The notes below the pieces were generated by a model. The model had not been told where the DNA came from, ran no database searches, and saw nothing but the letters and a program-made list of their open reading frames with translations. Of a DNA stretch of 64,000 nucleotides, positions 28,554-37,716 are shown piece after piece. The stretch is from Rubrivivax rivuli (GTDB lineage Bacteria > Pseudomonadota > Gammaproteobacteria > Burkholderiales > Burkholderiaceae_C): NCBI RefSeq assembly GCF_004016505.1, contig NZ_SACR01000001.1:558001-622000 (forward strand). Direction: 5' to 3'. The translations under genes were made by a program, and so were the position numbers. The stretch's first letter is position 1. Every line of letters starts with the position of its first letter.

Positions 28554-28566
28554 TTTGCATGCAGAA
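28554..28566. promoter_or_regulatory. GntR operator candidate 2
   Basis: TTTGCATGCAGAA repeats the core of site 1 with one arm mismatch. The two centres are 66 bp apart. It lies 11 bp before the chosen regulator start (and would overlap an alternative ATG at 28559), so binding could block regulator transcription. Confidence 0.55.
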
Positions 28567-28576
28567 TGTGCTCACC

Positions 28577-29272
28577 ATGGCAGACATCATCGAACTGGGC
28601 CCCGCGGGGCTGCACGAGCAGGCCGCCGCACGCCTGCGCACCTGGCTGGTGGAAGGCCGCATCGCCCCGGGCGCCAAGCTCAACGAACGTGAACTCGCCG
28701 AGGCCCTGCACATCAGCCGCACCCCGCTGCGCGAGGCCATCAAGATGCTGGCCGCCGAGGGCCTGGTGGACCTGCTGCCCAACCGCGGCGCCGTGGCCGT
28801 GAAGCTGACCGAGGCCGACGTGGTGCACAGCTTCGAGCTGCTGGCCGAGCTGGAAGGCCTGGCCGGCGAGCTGGCCGCGCAGCGCATCACCGATGCCGCA
28901 CGCGGCGAACTGCGCGCCAAGCACTACGAGATGCTGGCCTGCCACGCGCGGCATGACCTCTCGGGCTACTACCGGCTGAACGCGCTGATCCACGCCGGCA
29001 TCGCCGAAGCGGCTGCCAACCCGGTGCTGGACAGCACGCTGCAGAAGGTGAACGCGCGGGTGCAGAGCCTGCGCTTCCGCACCAACCAGAACGAAGCCAA
29101 GTGGCAGCGCGCGATGCAGGAGCACACGCAGATGCTCGAAGCGCTGGACGCGCGCGACGGCGCGGCGCTGCGGCAGATCCTGAAGACCCACCTCGCGCAC
29201 AAGCGCGACACCGTGCTGGAGCTGATGCGCGCCGGCACGCTGGCCGAGCGCTGGCAGGGGCAGCAGGCATGA
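28577..29272 (+). CDS. GntR-family regulator, FCD type
   Basis: A 231-residue repressor or activator. The winged helix covers about 10-75 (AAARLRTWLVEGRIAPGAKL, then ELAEALHISRTPLREAIKML). The C-terminal FCD domain has the metal or ligand His/Asp pattern typical of the family (NALIHAGIAEAAANPVL, MQEHTQMLEALDARD). The start at 28577 lacks a clear ribosome site; 28559 is an alternative. It is divergent from the aminotransferase and overlaps the following dehydrogenase gene (ATGA), so it likely senses a hydroxy- or keto-acid and controls both. Confidence 0.9.
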   Translation: MADIIELGPAGLHEQAAARLRTWLVEGRIAPGAKLNERELAEALHISRTPLREAIKMLAAEGLVDLLPNRGAVAVKLTEADVVHSFELLAELEGLAGELAAQRITDAARGELRAKHYEMLACHARHDLSGYYRLNALIHAGIAEAAANPVLDSTLQKVNARVQSLRFRTNQNEAKWQRAMQEHTQMLEALDARDGAALRQILKTHLAHKRDTVLELMRAGTLAERWQGQQA

Positions 29273-32200
29273 ACGCCCTCACCCGCGAAGAAACCGCGCG
29301 CCTGGGCCCGCCGGCCGAACACCCGCACACCGCTCTGCCGTCCAACGAGGTGTGCGAAGCCCTGGCGCGCCGCCTGCGCGCCGAAACACGCGGCGAGGTG
29401 ATGTTCGACGCCGCCTCGCGCGGACGCTATGCCACCGACGCGTCGATCTACCAGATCACCCCCGTGGGCGTGTTCGTGCCCACCACGCCAGAAGACGTGG
29501 CCACCGCGCTGGCCGTGGCGCGTGAACTGAAGGTGCCCGTGCTGCCGCGTGGCGGCGGCACCAGCCAGTGCGGCCAGACCACGGGCGCCGCGCTGGTCAT
29601 CGACTGCAGCAAGCACCTGCGCCGCGTGCTCGATGTGAACCCCGAGGCCCGCACCGCCACGGTGGAACCCGGCCTGGTGCTGGACCACCTCAACGCCGCG
29701 CTGAAGCAACACGGCCTCTGGTACCCGGTGGACGTGTCCACCAGCGCGCAGGCCACTTTGGGCGGCATGGCAGGCAACAACTCCTGCGGCAGCCGCAGCC
29801 TCTTCTACGGCAACATGGTGCACAACGTGGCCGGCGCGCAGGCCTGGCTGGCCGATGGCGAGGTGGTGGACTTCGGCCGCGTTGACCAGGCCAGCGGCCG
29901 CGCCGCGCAGTTCGCGAACTTCGTGCGCGGCCTGGCCGAGCAGCACCGCGCCGAGATCGAGGCGCACTGGCCGCAGGTGATGCGCCGCGTCGCAGGCTAC
30001 AACCTCGACATCTTCCACCCCCGCAGCGAGCGCCCGTACACGCCCGACGGCAGTGTCAACCTCGCACACCTGCTGGTGGGCAGCGAGGGCACGCTGGCCT
30101 TCACGAAGAGCCTCACGCTGAACCTGGCCGAGCTGCCGCGGCACAAGGCCCTGGGCATCGTCAACTTCACCAGCTTCCACCGCGCGATGGACAGCGCGCA
30201 GCACCTCGTGAAGCTGGGGCCTACGGCCGTGGAGCTGGTCGACCGCACGATGGTGGAGCTGGCCCTGGCCAACCCCGCCTTCGCGCCCACCATGCGCACG
30301 GCCTTGATCGGCCAACCCGAGGCCATCCTGCTGGTGGAGTTCGCCGGTGCCGACAAGGCGGCCCTGCTGCAGAAGCTGCGCGACCTCGAGGCCCTGATGG
30401 GCGACCTGGGCCTGCCCGGCACCGTGGTGGCCATGCCCGACGAGGCCGCGCAGAAGAACCTGTGGGAGGTGCGCAAGGCCGGCCTGAACATCATGATGAG
30501 CCTGAAGGGCGACGGCAAGCCGGTGAGCTTCATCGAAGACTGCGCCGTGCCGCTGGTGCACCTGGCCGAGTACACGGATGCGCTGACCGAGGTGTTCGCG
30601 CGCCACGGCACGCGCGGCACCTGGTACGCGCACGCCAGCGTGGGCACGCTGCACGTTCGGCCCATTCTCGACATGCGGCGCGATGGCGCACAGCGCATGC
30701 GCGCCATCGCCGAAGAAGCCGCCGCGCTGGTGCGCCGGTACAAGGGCGCCTTCAGCGGCGAGCACGGCGACGGCCTGTGCCGCGGCGAGTGGATCGAATG
30801 GCAGTTCGGGCCGAAGCTGGGCGAAGCTTTCCGCGCCATCAAGCACGAGCTCGACCCGCAGCGCCTCTTCAACCCCGGCAAGATCGTCGACACGCCCAAG
30901 ATGGACGAGGGCGCGCTCTTCCGCTTTCCGCCGGCCGACGCGCCGAAGCCTTACCGCCGCATCGCACTGACACCCGTGCTCGACTGGAGCGCCTGGAACG
31001 TCCAGGCCCACCCCGTCACCGAGCAAACCACCGCGCCTGGCACTGGCGGCGACAGCACGCACGGCCTGGCTATGGCCGTGGAGATGTGCAACAACAACGG
31101 CCACTGCCGCAAGTTCGACGCCGGCACCATGTGCCCGAGCTACCGCGTCACGCGCGACGAGCAGCATGTCACCCGTGGCCGCGCGAACACGCTGCGGCTG
31201 GCCCTGAGCGGGCAACTCGGGCCCGACGCCTTCACCAGCGAAGCCGTCGCCGAGGTGATGGACCTCTGCGTCAGCTGCAAAGGCTGCAAGCGCGATTGCC
31301 CCACGGGCGTGGACATGGCGCGCATGAAGCTGGAGTTCACCGCGCAGTACAAGGCGCGCCATGGTTTCACGCTGAAAGACCGGCTGCTCGCCGGGCTGCC
31401 GCGGCAGGTGCAGCGCGCCGCACGTGTGCCGGGCCTGGCCGCGCTGCTGAACCTGCGCAACCGCAGCCCGCTGGCGCGGCGGCTGGGCGAGCGCTGGCTG
31501 GGCATCGCCGCCGGCCGCACGCTGCCGGCCTTCCGGCGCGACACCTTCTGGGCGCGCCGCGCCGCCGCCACACCGGGCACGCCCTTCGTCGGGGCCGACG
31601 AAGCCATCGCCGCGGCGCGCGCCGGCCAGAGGGTGGCCGTGCTCTTCGTCGACACCTTCAACGGCGGCTTCGAGACCGAAAACGCGCTCGATGCCGCGCG
31701 CGTGCTGCACGCGGCCGGTTACGCGCTGCACACGGTCAGCAAGGACGGCGGCCACCACTGCTGCGGCCGCACGATGCTGGCCGCCGGCCAGGTGGCCGCG
31801 GCGCGGGCTTCGCTCTCGGCGCTGCTCGACGCGTTGCTGCCGCTGGTCAGCGCCGGCATTCCCGTGGTGGGCCTGGAGCCCAGCTGCCTGCTCACCTTGC
31901 GCGACGAGGCGCTGGCGCTGAAGCTCGGCCCCAAGGCCGAGGCGGTGGCCGCGCAAGCGCTGCTCTTCGAGGAGTTCATCGCCCGCGAAGTGAAGGCCGG
32001 CCGCTTTGCCTTGTCGCTGAGGCCGCTGGACCAACCGCTGCTCGTGCACGGCCACTGCCACCAGAAGGCCTTCGGCGCCGTCAGCCCGGTGCTGGAGGTG
32101 CTGAAGCTCATCCCCGGCGCGCAACCGCAACTCATCGAGAGCAGCTGCTGCGGCATGGCCGGCCACTTCGGCTACGAGGCGCGCCACCAGGCGGTGTCGA

Positions 32201-32355
32201 AGCAGATGGCCGAACTCAGCCTGCTGCCTGCCATCCGCCAGCAGCCCGATGCCGTGGTGGTGGCCGACGGCACCAGTTGCCGCCACCAGATCGAACACGG
32301 CGCGCAGCGGCAGGCCGTGCATGCGGCGGCGCTGCTGGCTTCGTTGCTCCACTGA
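29269..32355 (+). CDS. FAD-linked dehydrogenase fused to Fe-S/CCG domains (YdiJ-like)
   Basis: A 1028-residue fusion enzyme. The N-terminal part (about 50-590) is a PCMH-type FAD oxidase (PVLPRGGGTSQCGQTTG, GGMAGNNSCGSRS, SGEHGDGLCRGEW). The middle has two [4Fe-4S] motifs (CNNNGHCRKFDAGTMCPSY and CVSCKGCKRDCP). The C-terminal part has CCG motifs (GHHCCGRTML, ESSCCGMAGHFG) as in glycolate- and lactate-oxidising complexes. The length fits E. coli YdiJ, reported as a D-2-hydroxyglutarate dehydrogenase. It probably oxidises a D-2-hydroxy acid and passes electrons to the respiratory chain. It is coupled to the GntR gene. Confidence 0.93.
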   Translation: MNALTREETARLGPPAEHPHTALPSNEVCEALARRLRAETRGEVMFDAASRGRYATDASIYQITPVGVFVPTTPEDVATALAVARELKVPVLPRGGGTSQCGQTTGAALVIDCSKHLRRVLDVNPEARTATVEPGLVLDHLNAALKQHGLWYPVDVSTSAQATLGGMAGNNSCGSRSLFYGNMVHNVAGAQAWLADGEVVDFGRVDQASGRAAQFANFVRGLAEQHRAEIEAHWPQVMRRVAGYNLDIFHPRSERPYTPDGSVNLAHLLVGSEGTLAFTKSLTLNLAELPRHKALGIVNFTSFHRAMDSAQHLVKLGPTAVELVDRTMVELALANPAFAPTMRTALIGQPEAILLVEFAGADKAALLQKLRDLEALMGDLGLPGTVVAMPDEAAQKNLWEVRKAGLNIMMSLKGDGKPVSFIEDCAVPLVHLAEYTDALTEVFARHGTRGTWYAHASVGTLHVRPILDMRRDGAQRMRAIAEEAAALVRRYKGAFSGEHGDGLCRGEWIEWQFGPKLGEAFRAIKHELDPQRLFNPGKIVDTPKMDEGALFRFPPADAPKPYRRIALTPVLDWSAWNVQAHPVTEQTTAPGTGGDSTHGLAMAVEMCNNNGHCRKFDAGTMCPSYRVTRDEQHVTRGRANTLRLALSGQLGPDAFTSEAVAEVMDLCVSCKGCKRDCPTGVDMARMKLEFTAQYKARHGFTLKDRLLAGLPRQVQRAARVPGLAALLNLRNRSPLARRLGERWLGIAAGRTLPAFRRDTFWARRAAATPGTPFVGADEAIAAARAGQRVAVLFVDTFNGGFETENALDAARVLHAAGYALHTVSKDGGHHCCGRTMLAAGQVAAARASLSALLDALLPLVSAGIPVVGLEPSCLLTLRDEALALKLGPKAEAVAAQALLFEEFIAREVKAGRFALSLRPLDQPLLVHGHCHQKAFGAVSPVLEVLKLIPGAQPQLIESSCCGMAGHFGYEARHQAVSKQMAELSLLPAIRQQPDAVVVADGTSCRHQIEHGAQRQAVHAAALLASLLH

Positions 32356-32450
32356 GCCCGGGCGCACAGCCACGCAGACCGCAGGAATGCGCTGCCGGGC
32401 CGCCGCATTTCCGCGTTTGGCCCCGGGTGCGGCACCGCAACATCACGGGC

Positions 32451-32678
32451 ATGGAGCGCACTGCCTTGCCGCTGGCCCTGCCGGCGCTGACCCTCTTGCC
32501 CGGTCTGCACGGTGCGCTGTTCATCGTCTGCCTGGGCAGCAGCCTCACCTTGCTGGCCGCACGGCGCGGCCGCTTTCTCGAGGGCCTGCGTGCGGCCGTG
32601 CACCTGCTGGGCTTCAGCGAGGTGAACCGGGAAGAGCCCTTGCCCGAGGAACTGCTGCCCTGGGCGGGCAATGTCTGA
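32451..32678 (+). CDS. Possible small membrane protein
   Basis: A 75-residue open frame with one hydrophobic segment (LPALTLLPGLHGALFIVCLG) and an acidic C terminus (REEPLPEELLPWAGNV). Composition is protein-like, but there is no good ribosome site and I know no family. The rest of 32356-32692 shows nothing else. It is reported as a possibility only. Confidence 0.35.
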   Translation: MERTALPLALPALTLLPGLHGALFIVCLGSSLTLLAARRGRFLEGLRAAVHLLGFSEVNREEPLPEELLPWAGNV

Positions 32679-32692
32679 GGCTGGCTTTCCGC

Positions 32693-34111
32693 CTAGACCG
32701 GCTGCAGCGCGAACACCTTCCCCGGGTTCATGATGTTCTGTGGGTCCAGCGCCTGCTTGATCGCCCGCATGGCGGCCACCGCCGGCGCGCCGGCTTCTTC
32801 CAGCAGGTAGCCCATCTTGTGCAGGCCCACGCCGTGCTCGCCGGTGCAGGTGCCTTCCAGCCGCAGCGCACGGCGCACCATCCGCACGTTGAGTTCCTCC
32901 ACCTTCGCGGCCTCTGCGGCGTCGTTCGGGTCCATCAGGTAGCTCAGGTGGAAGTTGCCGTCGCCCACGTGGCCGACGATCCAGTAAGGGATGCCGCTGG
33001 CCTCGGCCTCGGCCACGCTCTCGTTGATGCTTTCGGCCAGGCGTGAGATGGGCACGCAGGTGTCGCTGCTCTGGCAGCGGCAGCCCGGGCGCAGCTGCAG
33101 CGCCGCGAAATAGGCCTGGTGGCGCGCCGTCCACAGCCGCGTGCGTTCTTCGGGCGTCTTGGCCCACTGGAAGGCCTCGCCGCCGTGTTCGGCGGCCAGG
33201 GCCTGCACGGTCTCGGCCTGCTCCTGCACGCCGGCCTCGCTGCCGTGGAACTCCATCAGCAGCATCGGCGCTTCGCGCAGGCCCAGCTTGCTGTGCAGGT
33301 TGACGGCGCGGATGGCGTTGGCGTCCAGCAGCTCGCAGCGCGCGATGGGCACGCCCATCTGGATGGTCTGGATGGTGGTCTGCACGGCGGCATCGATGCT
33401 GGGGAAGTGGCAGATGGCCGCGCTCACCGCCTCGGGCAACGGGTAGAGCTTGAGCGTGATCTCGGTCATCACGCCCAGCGTGCCCTCGCTGCCGACGAAC
33501 AGCCGCGTGAGGTCGTAGCCCGCGCTGCTTTTCTTCGCACGCGTGCCGGTGTGCATCAGCTCGCCGCTGGCGGTGATGACCGTCAGCCCCAGCACGTTCT
33601 CGCGCATGGTGCCGTAGCGCACGGCGTTCGTGCCGCTGGCGCGCGTGGCAGCCATGCCGCCCAGGCTGGCGTTGGCCCCAGGGTCGATGGGGAAAAAGAG
33701 GCCGCTGTCGCGGATCTCGCGGTTGAGCTGCTCGCGCGTCACGCCGGCCTGCACCGTCACCGTCAGGTCTTCGGCGTTGAGGCGCAGCACGCGGTTCATG
33801 CGGCTCAGGTCGATGCTGACGCCGCCTTGCACCGCCAGCAGGTGGCCTTCCAGCGAGGTGCCGGTGCCGTAGGGGATGACGGGCACGCCGTGCGCCGCGG
33901 CCAGGCGCACCACGGTCATCACGTCTTCGTTGCTTTCGCAGAAGACCACGGCCTCCGGCGGCGCGGCGTCGTACACGCTCTCGCCGCGGCCGTGCTGCTC
34001 GCGCACGCTCAAGGCGGTGTTGCAGCGCTCGCCGAAGGCCGCGCGCAGCGCGGCCAGCATGGCGGGCGGCACGGGGCGTTGCAGGTGCTGGGCGGGCGTG
34101 GGTGCGTTCAT
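32693..34111 (-). CDS. D-lactate dehydrogenase-like FAD oxidase (GlcD/LDHD type)
   Basis: A 472-residue flavoprotein. The FAD domain has PVIPYGTGTSLEGHL, FPIDPGANASLGGMAATRAS and LFVGSEGTLGVMTEI. The C-terminal FAD-oxidase domain ends with GEHGVGLHKMGYL and DPQNIMNPGKVF. This family oxidises D-lactate, glycolate or D-2-hydroxyglutarate. It is convergent with the neighbouring 1028-residue dehydrogenase; together they mark a 2-hydroxyacid catabolic region. It is divergent from the SARP-like regulator with a short spacer, which favours the later start of that gene. Confidence 0.93.
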   Translation of the reverse strand: MNAPTPAQHLQRPVPPAMLAALRAAFGERCNTALSVREQHGRGESVYDAAPPEAVVFCESNEDVMTVVRLAAAHGVPVIPYGTGTSLEGHLLAVQGGVSIDLSRMNRVLRLNAEDLTVTVQAGVTREQLNREIRDSGLFFPIDPGANASLGGMAATRASGTNAVRYGTMRENVLGLTVITASGELMHTGTRAKKSSAGYDLTRLFVGSEGTLGVMTEITLKLYPLPEAVSAAICHFPSIDAAVQTTIQTIQMGVPIARCELLDANAIRAVNLHSKLGLREAPMLLMEFHGSEAGVQEQAETVQALAAEHGGEAFQWAKTPEERTRLWTARHQAYFAALQLRPGCRCQSSDTCVPISRLAESINESVAEAEASGIPYWIVGHVGDGNFHLSYLMDPNDAAEAAKVEELNVRMVRRALRLEGTCTGEHGVGLHKMGYLLEEAGAPAVAAMRAIKQALDPQNIMNPGKVFALQPV

Positions 34112-34184
34112 GGGGGGGCGTGCGGGTTGACGCGCGATGGCGGGTCCGGCATCTTGCCTGCAAGCCACGCCCACCAACACCCCG

Positions 34185-37100
34185 ATGCACCCCAGCCCCG
34201 AAGGTCCGCCCCCCTTGCGTTTGTGGGGCGTTCCCGAATGGCAGGGTGCCGAGGGGGCGGTGCTGGTGTTCAGCGCCGAGCGCCGCTGCCAGCTGCTGGC
34301 CGTGCTGGCGCTGCAGGCCGGTGGCTGGATCGAGCGCGACCGTCTGGCCGCGCTGCTGTGGCCCGAGCGCGGTGCTGCCGACGCCCGCCGCAACCTGCGC
34401 AAGGTGGTGCACGACGCCCACGCCCTGGCACAAGCCCACCGGCTCGAAGGGCTGGAGGCCCAGCCGCACGCGCTGCGCTGGCCGGTGCGCAGCGACGTGC
34501 AGGCCTTCCGCGCCCAGCGCGAGCAGCCGGCCGAACGCGCCGCCGCCCTGGCCTGGCGCCGCGGCCCGCCGCTGCAGGGCCTGGACGACCCCCGCAACGG
34601 CGCCTTCACCGATTGGCTGCAGGCCGAACGCACGCGGCTGGAAGCCGCGTGGCGCGACACCGCACTGGCCCATGCCCAGGCCCAGGCCGACCCCGGTGGG
34701 CGCGCCGAGGTCGCGCGCCGCCTGCTGGACGTCGACCCGCTGGACGAGGCCGCGGTGACGCTGCTGCTGCAAGCCGAGGCCGCGCAAGGCCGCCTGGCCG
34801 AGCTGCGCGCCGAGTACCAGCGTTACGCCCGGCGCCTGGCGCAAGAGCTGGGCGTGGAGCCCGCCGCGGCGCTGCGCGCGCTGGTGCACGGCGCTGCGGT
34901 GCCCTCGGCTCAGCCAGCACCGGCGGCACAGGCGCCAGGCGTTGCAGCTGCCGTGTCGGCCGCGCCAACGGCCGGCGCCGCCCCCACGCCCGACGACGGC
35001 TTCGTCGGCCGCCGTGCAGAGCTGGCAGCGCTGCAGGCGCTGTGGGACGAGCCCGGCCTGCGCAGCGTCACGCTGATGGGCCCCGGCGGCGTGGGCAAGA
35101 GCCGGCTGGCGCAGCAGCTGCTGCTGCGCCTGGCCGCACGCTTCCCGGGGGCGCGGCATTGGGTGGAGCTGCAGGACCTGCGCACCCCCAGCGAGGCGCT
35201 GGCCCGCATCGCGCAAGCGCTGGGTGCGGCGCCGAGCGACACCGTCGACGCCATCCCGCTGCTGGCGCGCGCGTTGCCCACCGCGCCCTGCTTGCTGGTG
35301 CTGGACAACGCCGAGCACCTCACCCCGCTGGCCGCGCCCTTGCAGCGCCTGCTGCAGGCGGCGCCGCAGCTGGCGCTGCTGTTCACCTCGCGCCAGCGCC
35401 TGCCCTGGCCTGACGACACGCTGCGCCATGCCGTGCACCCGCTGCCCGGCCTGGCCGTGCCCGACGCCGACAGCCGCGACCTCGAGGCCGCTGGCAGCTA
35501 CGACGCCGTGCGCCTGTTCGAGCGTTGCGCGCAGGCCGTGCAGCGCGACTTCCAGCTCGCCCGCCACCTGGACGCCGTGCTGTCCATCGTCGAGGCCGTG
35601 GGCGGCCTGCCGCTGGCCATCACGCTGGCGGCGCGCTGGGTGCGCCTGCTGCCCCCCGAGCAGGTGGCGCAAGACCTGCGCGGCTCCATCGACCTGCTGG
35701 AACGCGACCCCGCCGCCGCCGAGCCGCTGGCCCGCCCCGAGCACGCCAGCCTGCGCGCCGTGCTCGACGGCACCTGGGCCCTGCTGGCGCCGCAGGAGCG
35801 GGCGGCGCTGATGGCGCTGTCGGTCTTCGAGGGTGGCTTCACGACGGCAGCGGCGCGCGCGGTGGCGGGCTGCTCGATGCCGATGCTCTCGTCGCTGGTC
35901 GACAAGAGCCTGCTGGCCGTGGACGAGCACGGCCGCTTCGGGCTGCACCCGGTGGTGGCCACCGACGCCGCGGCGCGCCTGGCGGCGCCGGTGGCCGCAG
36001 ACGGCGGTGATGGTGGGGACGGCGGGGCCGATGCGCCCGGTGCCGCGCAGGCCGCCGTGGCCGCGCTGCGGCTGCGCCATGCCGAGCACTACGCGCGCTG
36101 GCTCGAAGGCCTCTCGCCGCTGCTGCGCACGGCCAAGGGCCGGCTGGCGCTGGCCATCTCGGAAGAAGAAGCCAACGTGCGCGCGGCCTGGCGCAGGGCC
36201 ATCACCGCCGGGCGCCACGACCTGGTGGCCGTGATGGTGCAGGCCTTGCGGTGGTTCTTCGAAGTGCGCGGCCGGCTGCTGGAAGGCGGCGCCGAACTGC
36301 GCCTGGCGCTGCAGCACCCGGTGCCGGCGGGTGAGCCCGGCTGGGCACCGCGTGCGCTGGCCCGCACGCGGCACGCGGTGGCCATGCTCTGCTACCGCGC
36401 CGGCGAGCTGGCCCAGGCGCACGAGCTGGCGCAGGCCGCCGTGGCGCCGGCACAGGCCTGCGGCGAGCACGCGGCCGCCGCCGGTTGCCTGAACGTGCTG
36501 GGCAACATCGCCTCGTCCTCGGGCGACTACGCCTTTGCCCGCGACCTGTTCCAGCGCGCGCTGCGCCTGTCGCGGCGCCATGGCCAGCGCCAGGAAGAGG
36601 CCGTGGTGCTGGGCAACCTGGCCATCACCGAGAAGCGCCTGGGCCGCCTGCAGCTGTCCTTGCAGCACTACCTCGGCGCGCTGGCGCTGGCCCGAGAGCT
36701 GGGCGACACCAACGCCACCGTCGTGCAACTGAACAACCTCGGGGGCTTGCACCGCGTCATGGGCGACTGGGAGGCCGCACAGCGCGTGCTGGAAGAAGGC
36801 TTGGCGCTCAGCCGCCAGCACGGCCTGACGAACATGCTGCCCTTCCTGCACCTGGCCCTGGGGCTGCTGGTCAGTCGGCGCCAGGCGCCGGCCGAGGCCG
36901 CGGCCTCGCTGCGGCAGGCGCTGGCGCTGGCACAGGCCAGCGGCCTGCACCAGGTGACGCAGGTGGCCGAGCTGGAGCTGGTGCTGGTGGAGGTGGCGCA
37001 GGGCACGGCCGCCGCCTTCGAGCAGGCCCGCCTGCGGCTGCAGCGGGTGGCGCGCGCGGTGCGCGAGATGAATTACGCCACCACCTTCTTCACCGAGTTG

Positions 37101-37322
37101 CCCTACTACCTGGCGCGGCTGCTGGTGGCCACCGGCCACCGCGGCCGTGCGGCGGCACTGCTGGCAGCCTGCGCGGCCCACCCGCGCGCCGACGCCGAGC
37201 GCCAGAAGCAGGCCGGCGCGGCCTTGCAGGCCTTGCTGGACGCCGGCGAACCCCGGCCACCGCCTGCCGACCCCGACGCCACCTTGCGGGCGGCCATCGA
37301 CGAGCTGCTGCCAGCGCACTGA
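34185..37322 (+). CDS. AfsR/SARP-like regulator with BTAD, NTPase and TPR domains
   Basis: A 1045-residue signalling ATPase. ATG at 34185 is preferred over 34137, which would leave only 25 bp to the divergent gene. Residues about 10-90 hold a winged-helix-like domain, about 90-240 a bacterial transcriptional-activator (BTAD) domain ending in RLAQELGVEPAAALR, about 295-560 an NB-ARC-type NTPase with MGPGGVGKSRLAQQLL and CLLVLDNAEHL, and about 640-1010 TPR-like repeats. Such regulators are best known in actinomycetes but also occur in proteobacteria. It is upstream of a small ORF and two PEP-CTERM genes and may control them. Confidence 0.88.
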   Translation: MHPSPEGPPPLRLWGVPEWQGAEGAVLVFSAERRCQLLAVLALQAGGWIERDRLAALLWPERGAADARRNLRKVVHDAHALAQAHRLEGLEAQPHALRWPVRSDVQAFRAQREQPAERAAALAWRRGPPLQGLDDPRNGAFTDWLQAERTRLEAAWRDTALAHAQAQADPGGRAEVARRLLDVDPLDEAAVTLLLQAEAAQGRLAELRAEYQRYARRLAQELGVEPAAALRALVHGAAVPSAQPAPAAQAPGVAAAVSAAPTAGAAPTPDDGFVGRRAELAALQALWDEPGLRSVTLMGPGGVGKSRLAQQLLLRLAARFPGARHWVELQDLRTPSEALARIAQALGAAPSDTVDAIPLLARALPTAPCLLVLDNAEHLTPLAAPLQRLLQAAPQLALLFTSRQRLPWPDDTLRHAVHPLPGLAVPDADSRDLEAAGSYDAVRLFERCAQAVQRDFQLARHLDAVLSIVEAVGGLPLAITLAARWVRLLPPEQVAQDLRGSIDLLERDPAAAEPLARPEHASLRAVLDGTWALLAPQERAALMALSVFEGGFTTAAARAVAGCSMPMLSSLVDKSLLAVDEHGRFGLHPVVATDAAARLAAPVAADGGDGGDGGADAPGAAQAAVAALRLRHAEHYARWLEGLSPLLRTAKGRLALAISEEEANVRAAWRRAITAGRHDLVAVMVQALRWFFEVRGRLLEGGAELRLALQHPVPAGEPGWAPRALARTRHAVAMLCYRAGELAQAHELAQAAVAPAQACGEHAAAAGCLNVLGNIASSSGDYAFARDLFQRALRLSRRHGQRQEEAVVLGNLAITEKRLGRLQLSLQHYLGALALARELGDTNATVVQLNNLGGLHRVMGDWEAAQRVLEEGLALSRQHGLTNMLPFLHLALGLLVSRRQAPAEAAASLRQALALAQASGLHQVTQVAELELVLVEVAQGTAAAFEQARLRLQRVARAVREMNYATTFFTELPYYLARLLVATGHRGRAAALLAACAAHPRADAERQKQAGAALQALLDAGEPRPPPADPDATLRAAIDELLPAH

Positions 37323-37452
37323 GGCGCTGCCGGGCGGCGCTGCAACGCCGGGAAAGCGTCGGAGAAACGCCGGAGAAACGCCCGCGCCCGATCCTGCACC
37401 GCAGCCGGAAGCTCCGGGGCGGCCGCCCTGGCCCCGGCCGGAGGTGCGCGCC

Positions 37453-37689
37453 ATGGAAGAAGCCCGGCTGTACACGCTGCAGGTGTGGCGGCACGCCCGC
37501 GGGTTCCGCGCCGTGCTGCGCGCCGTGGGCGACGAGCACGCCGAGCTGTTCACCGAGCCTGCCGCGGTGGCCGCCTACCTGCAGCGGGCGGTGACCGGCG
37601 CTGTCGCAGCGCCGGGTAACGCCGGCGAAACGCCGGCTGCCGACCATGCGGCTGCAGACCCGACCTCGGGTCGGCTTGGCCTCCCTTGA
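37453..37689 (+). CDS. Small hypothetical protein with repeat-derived tail
   Basis: A 78-residue frame. The first 45 residues (MEEARLYTLQVWRHARGFRA, then AVGDEHAELFTEPAAVAAYL) look like a small globular protein. The C-terminal part (GNAGETPAADHAA) is the translation of a dispersed hairpin repeat and is probably a late addition. It lies between the SARP-like gene and the first PEP-CTERM gene. The function is unknown. Confidence 0.45.
   Translation: MEEARLYTLQVWRHARGFRAVLRAVGDEHAELFTEPAAVAAYLQRAVTGAVAAPGNAGETPAADHAAADPTSGRLGLP
37609..37654. repeat. 46-bp hairpin repeat, copy A
   Basis: It contains GCCGGCG-AAA-CGCCGGC, a perfect 7-bp stem with a 3-base loop. It is identical to 40096-40141 at 41 of 46 positions. 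A degenerate relative lies near 37335-37385. In one frame it encodes NAGETPAA. Confidence 0.8.
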
Positions 37690-37716
37690 CGCTTGACGAC
37701 CAGGAGCGAGAAACCC

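Noticed and set aside
31364..31378. parS-like GTTTCACGCTGAAAG inside the FAD/Fe-S dehydrogenase gene
   Set aside because: The centre has an extra base and the right arm is broken, so it would not bind ParB well.
32172..37553. Very long minus-strand open frame (1793 codons), and similar ones at 28969-32373 and 2586-4904
   Set aside because: They are antisense to well-supported genes, have His/Gln/Arg-rich composition without domains, and are expected by-products of high GC content.
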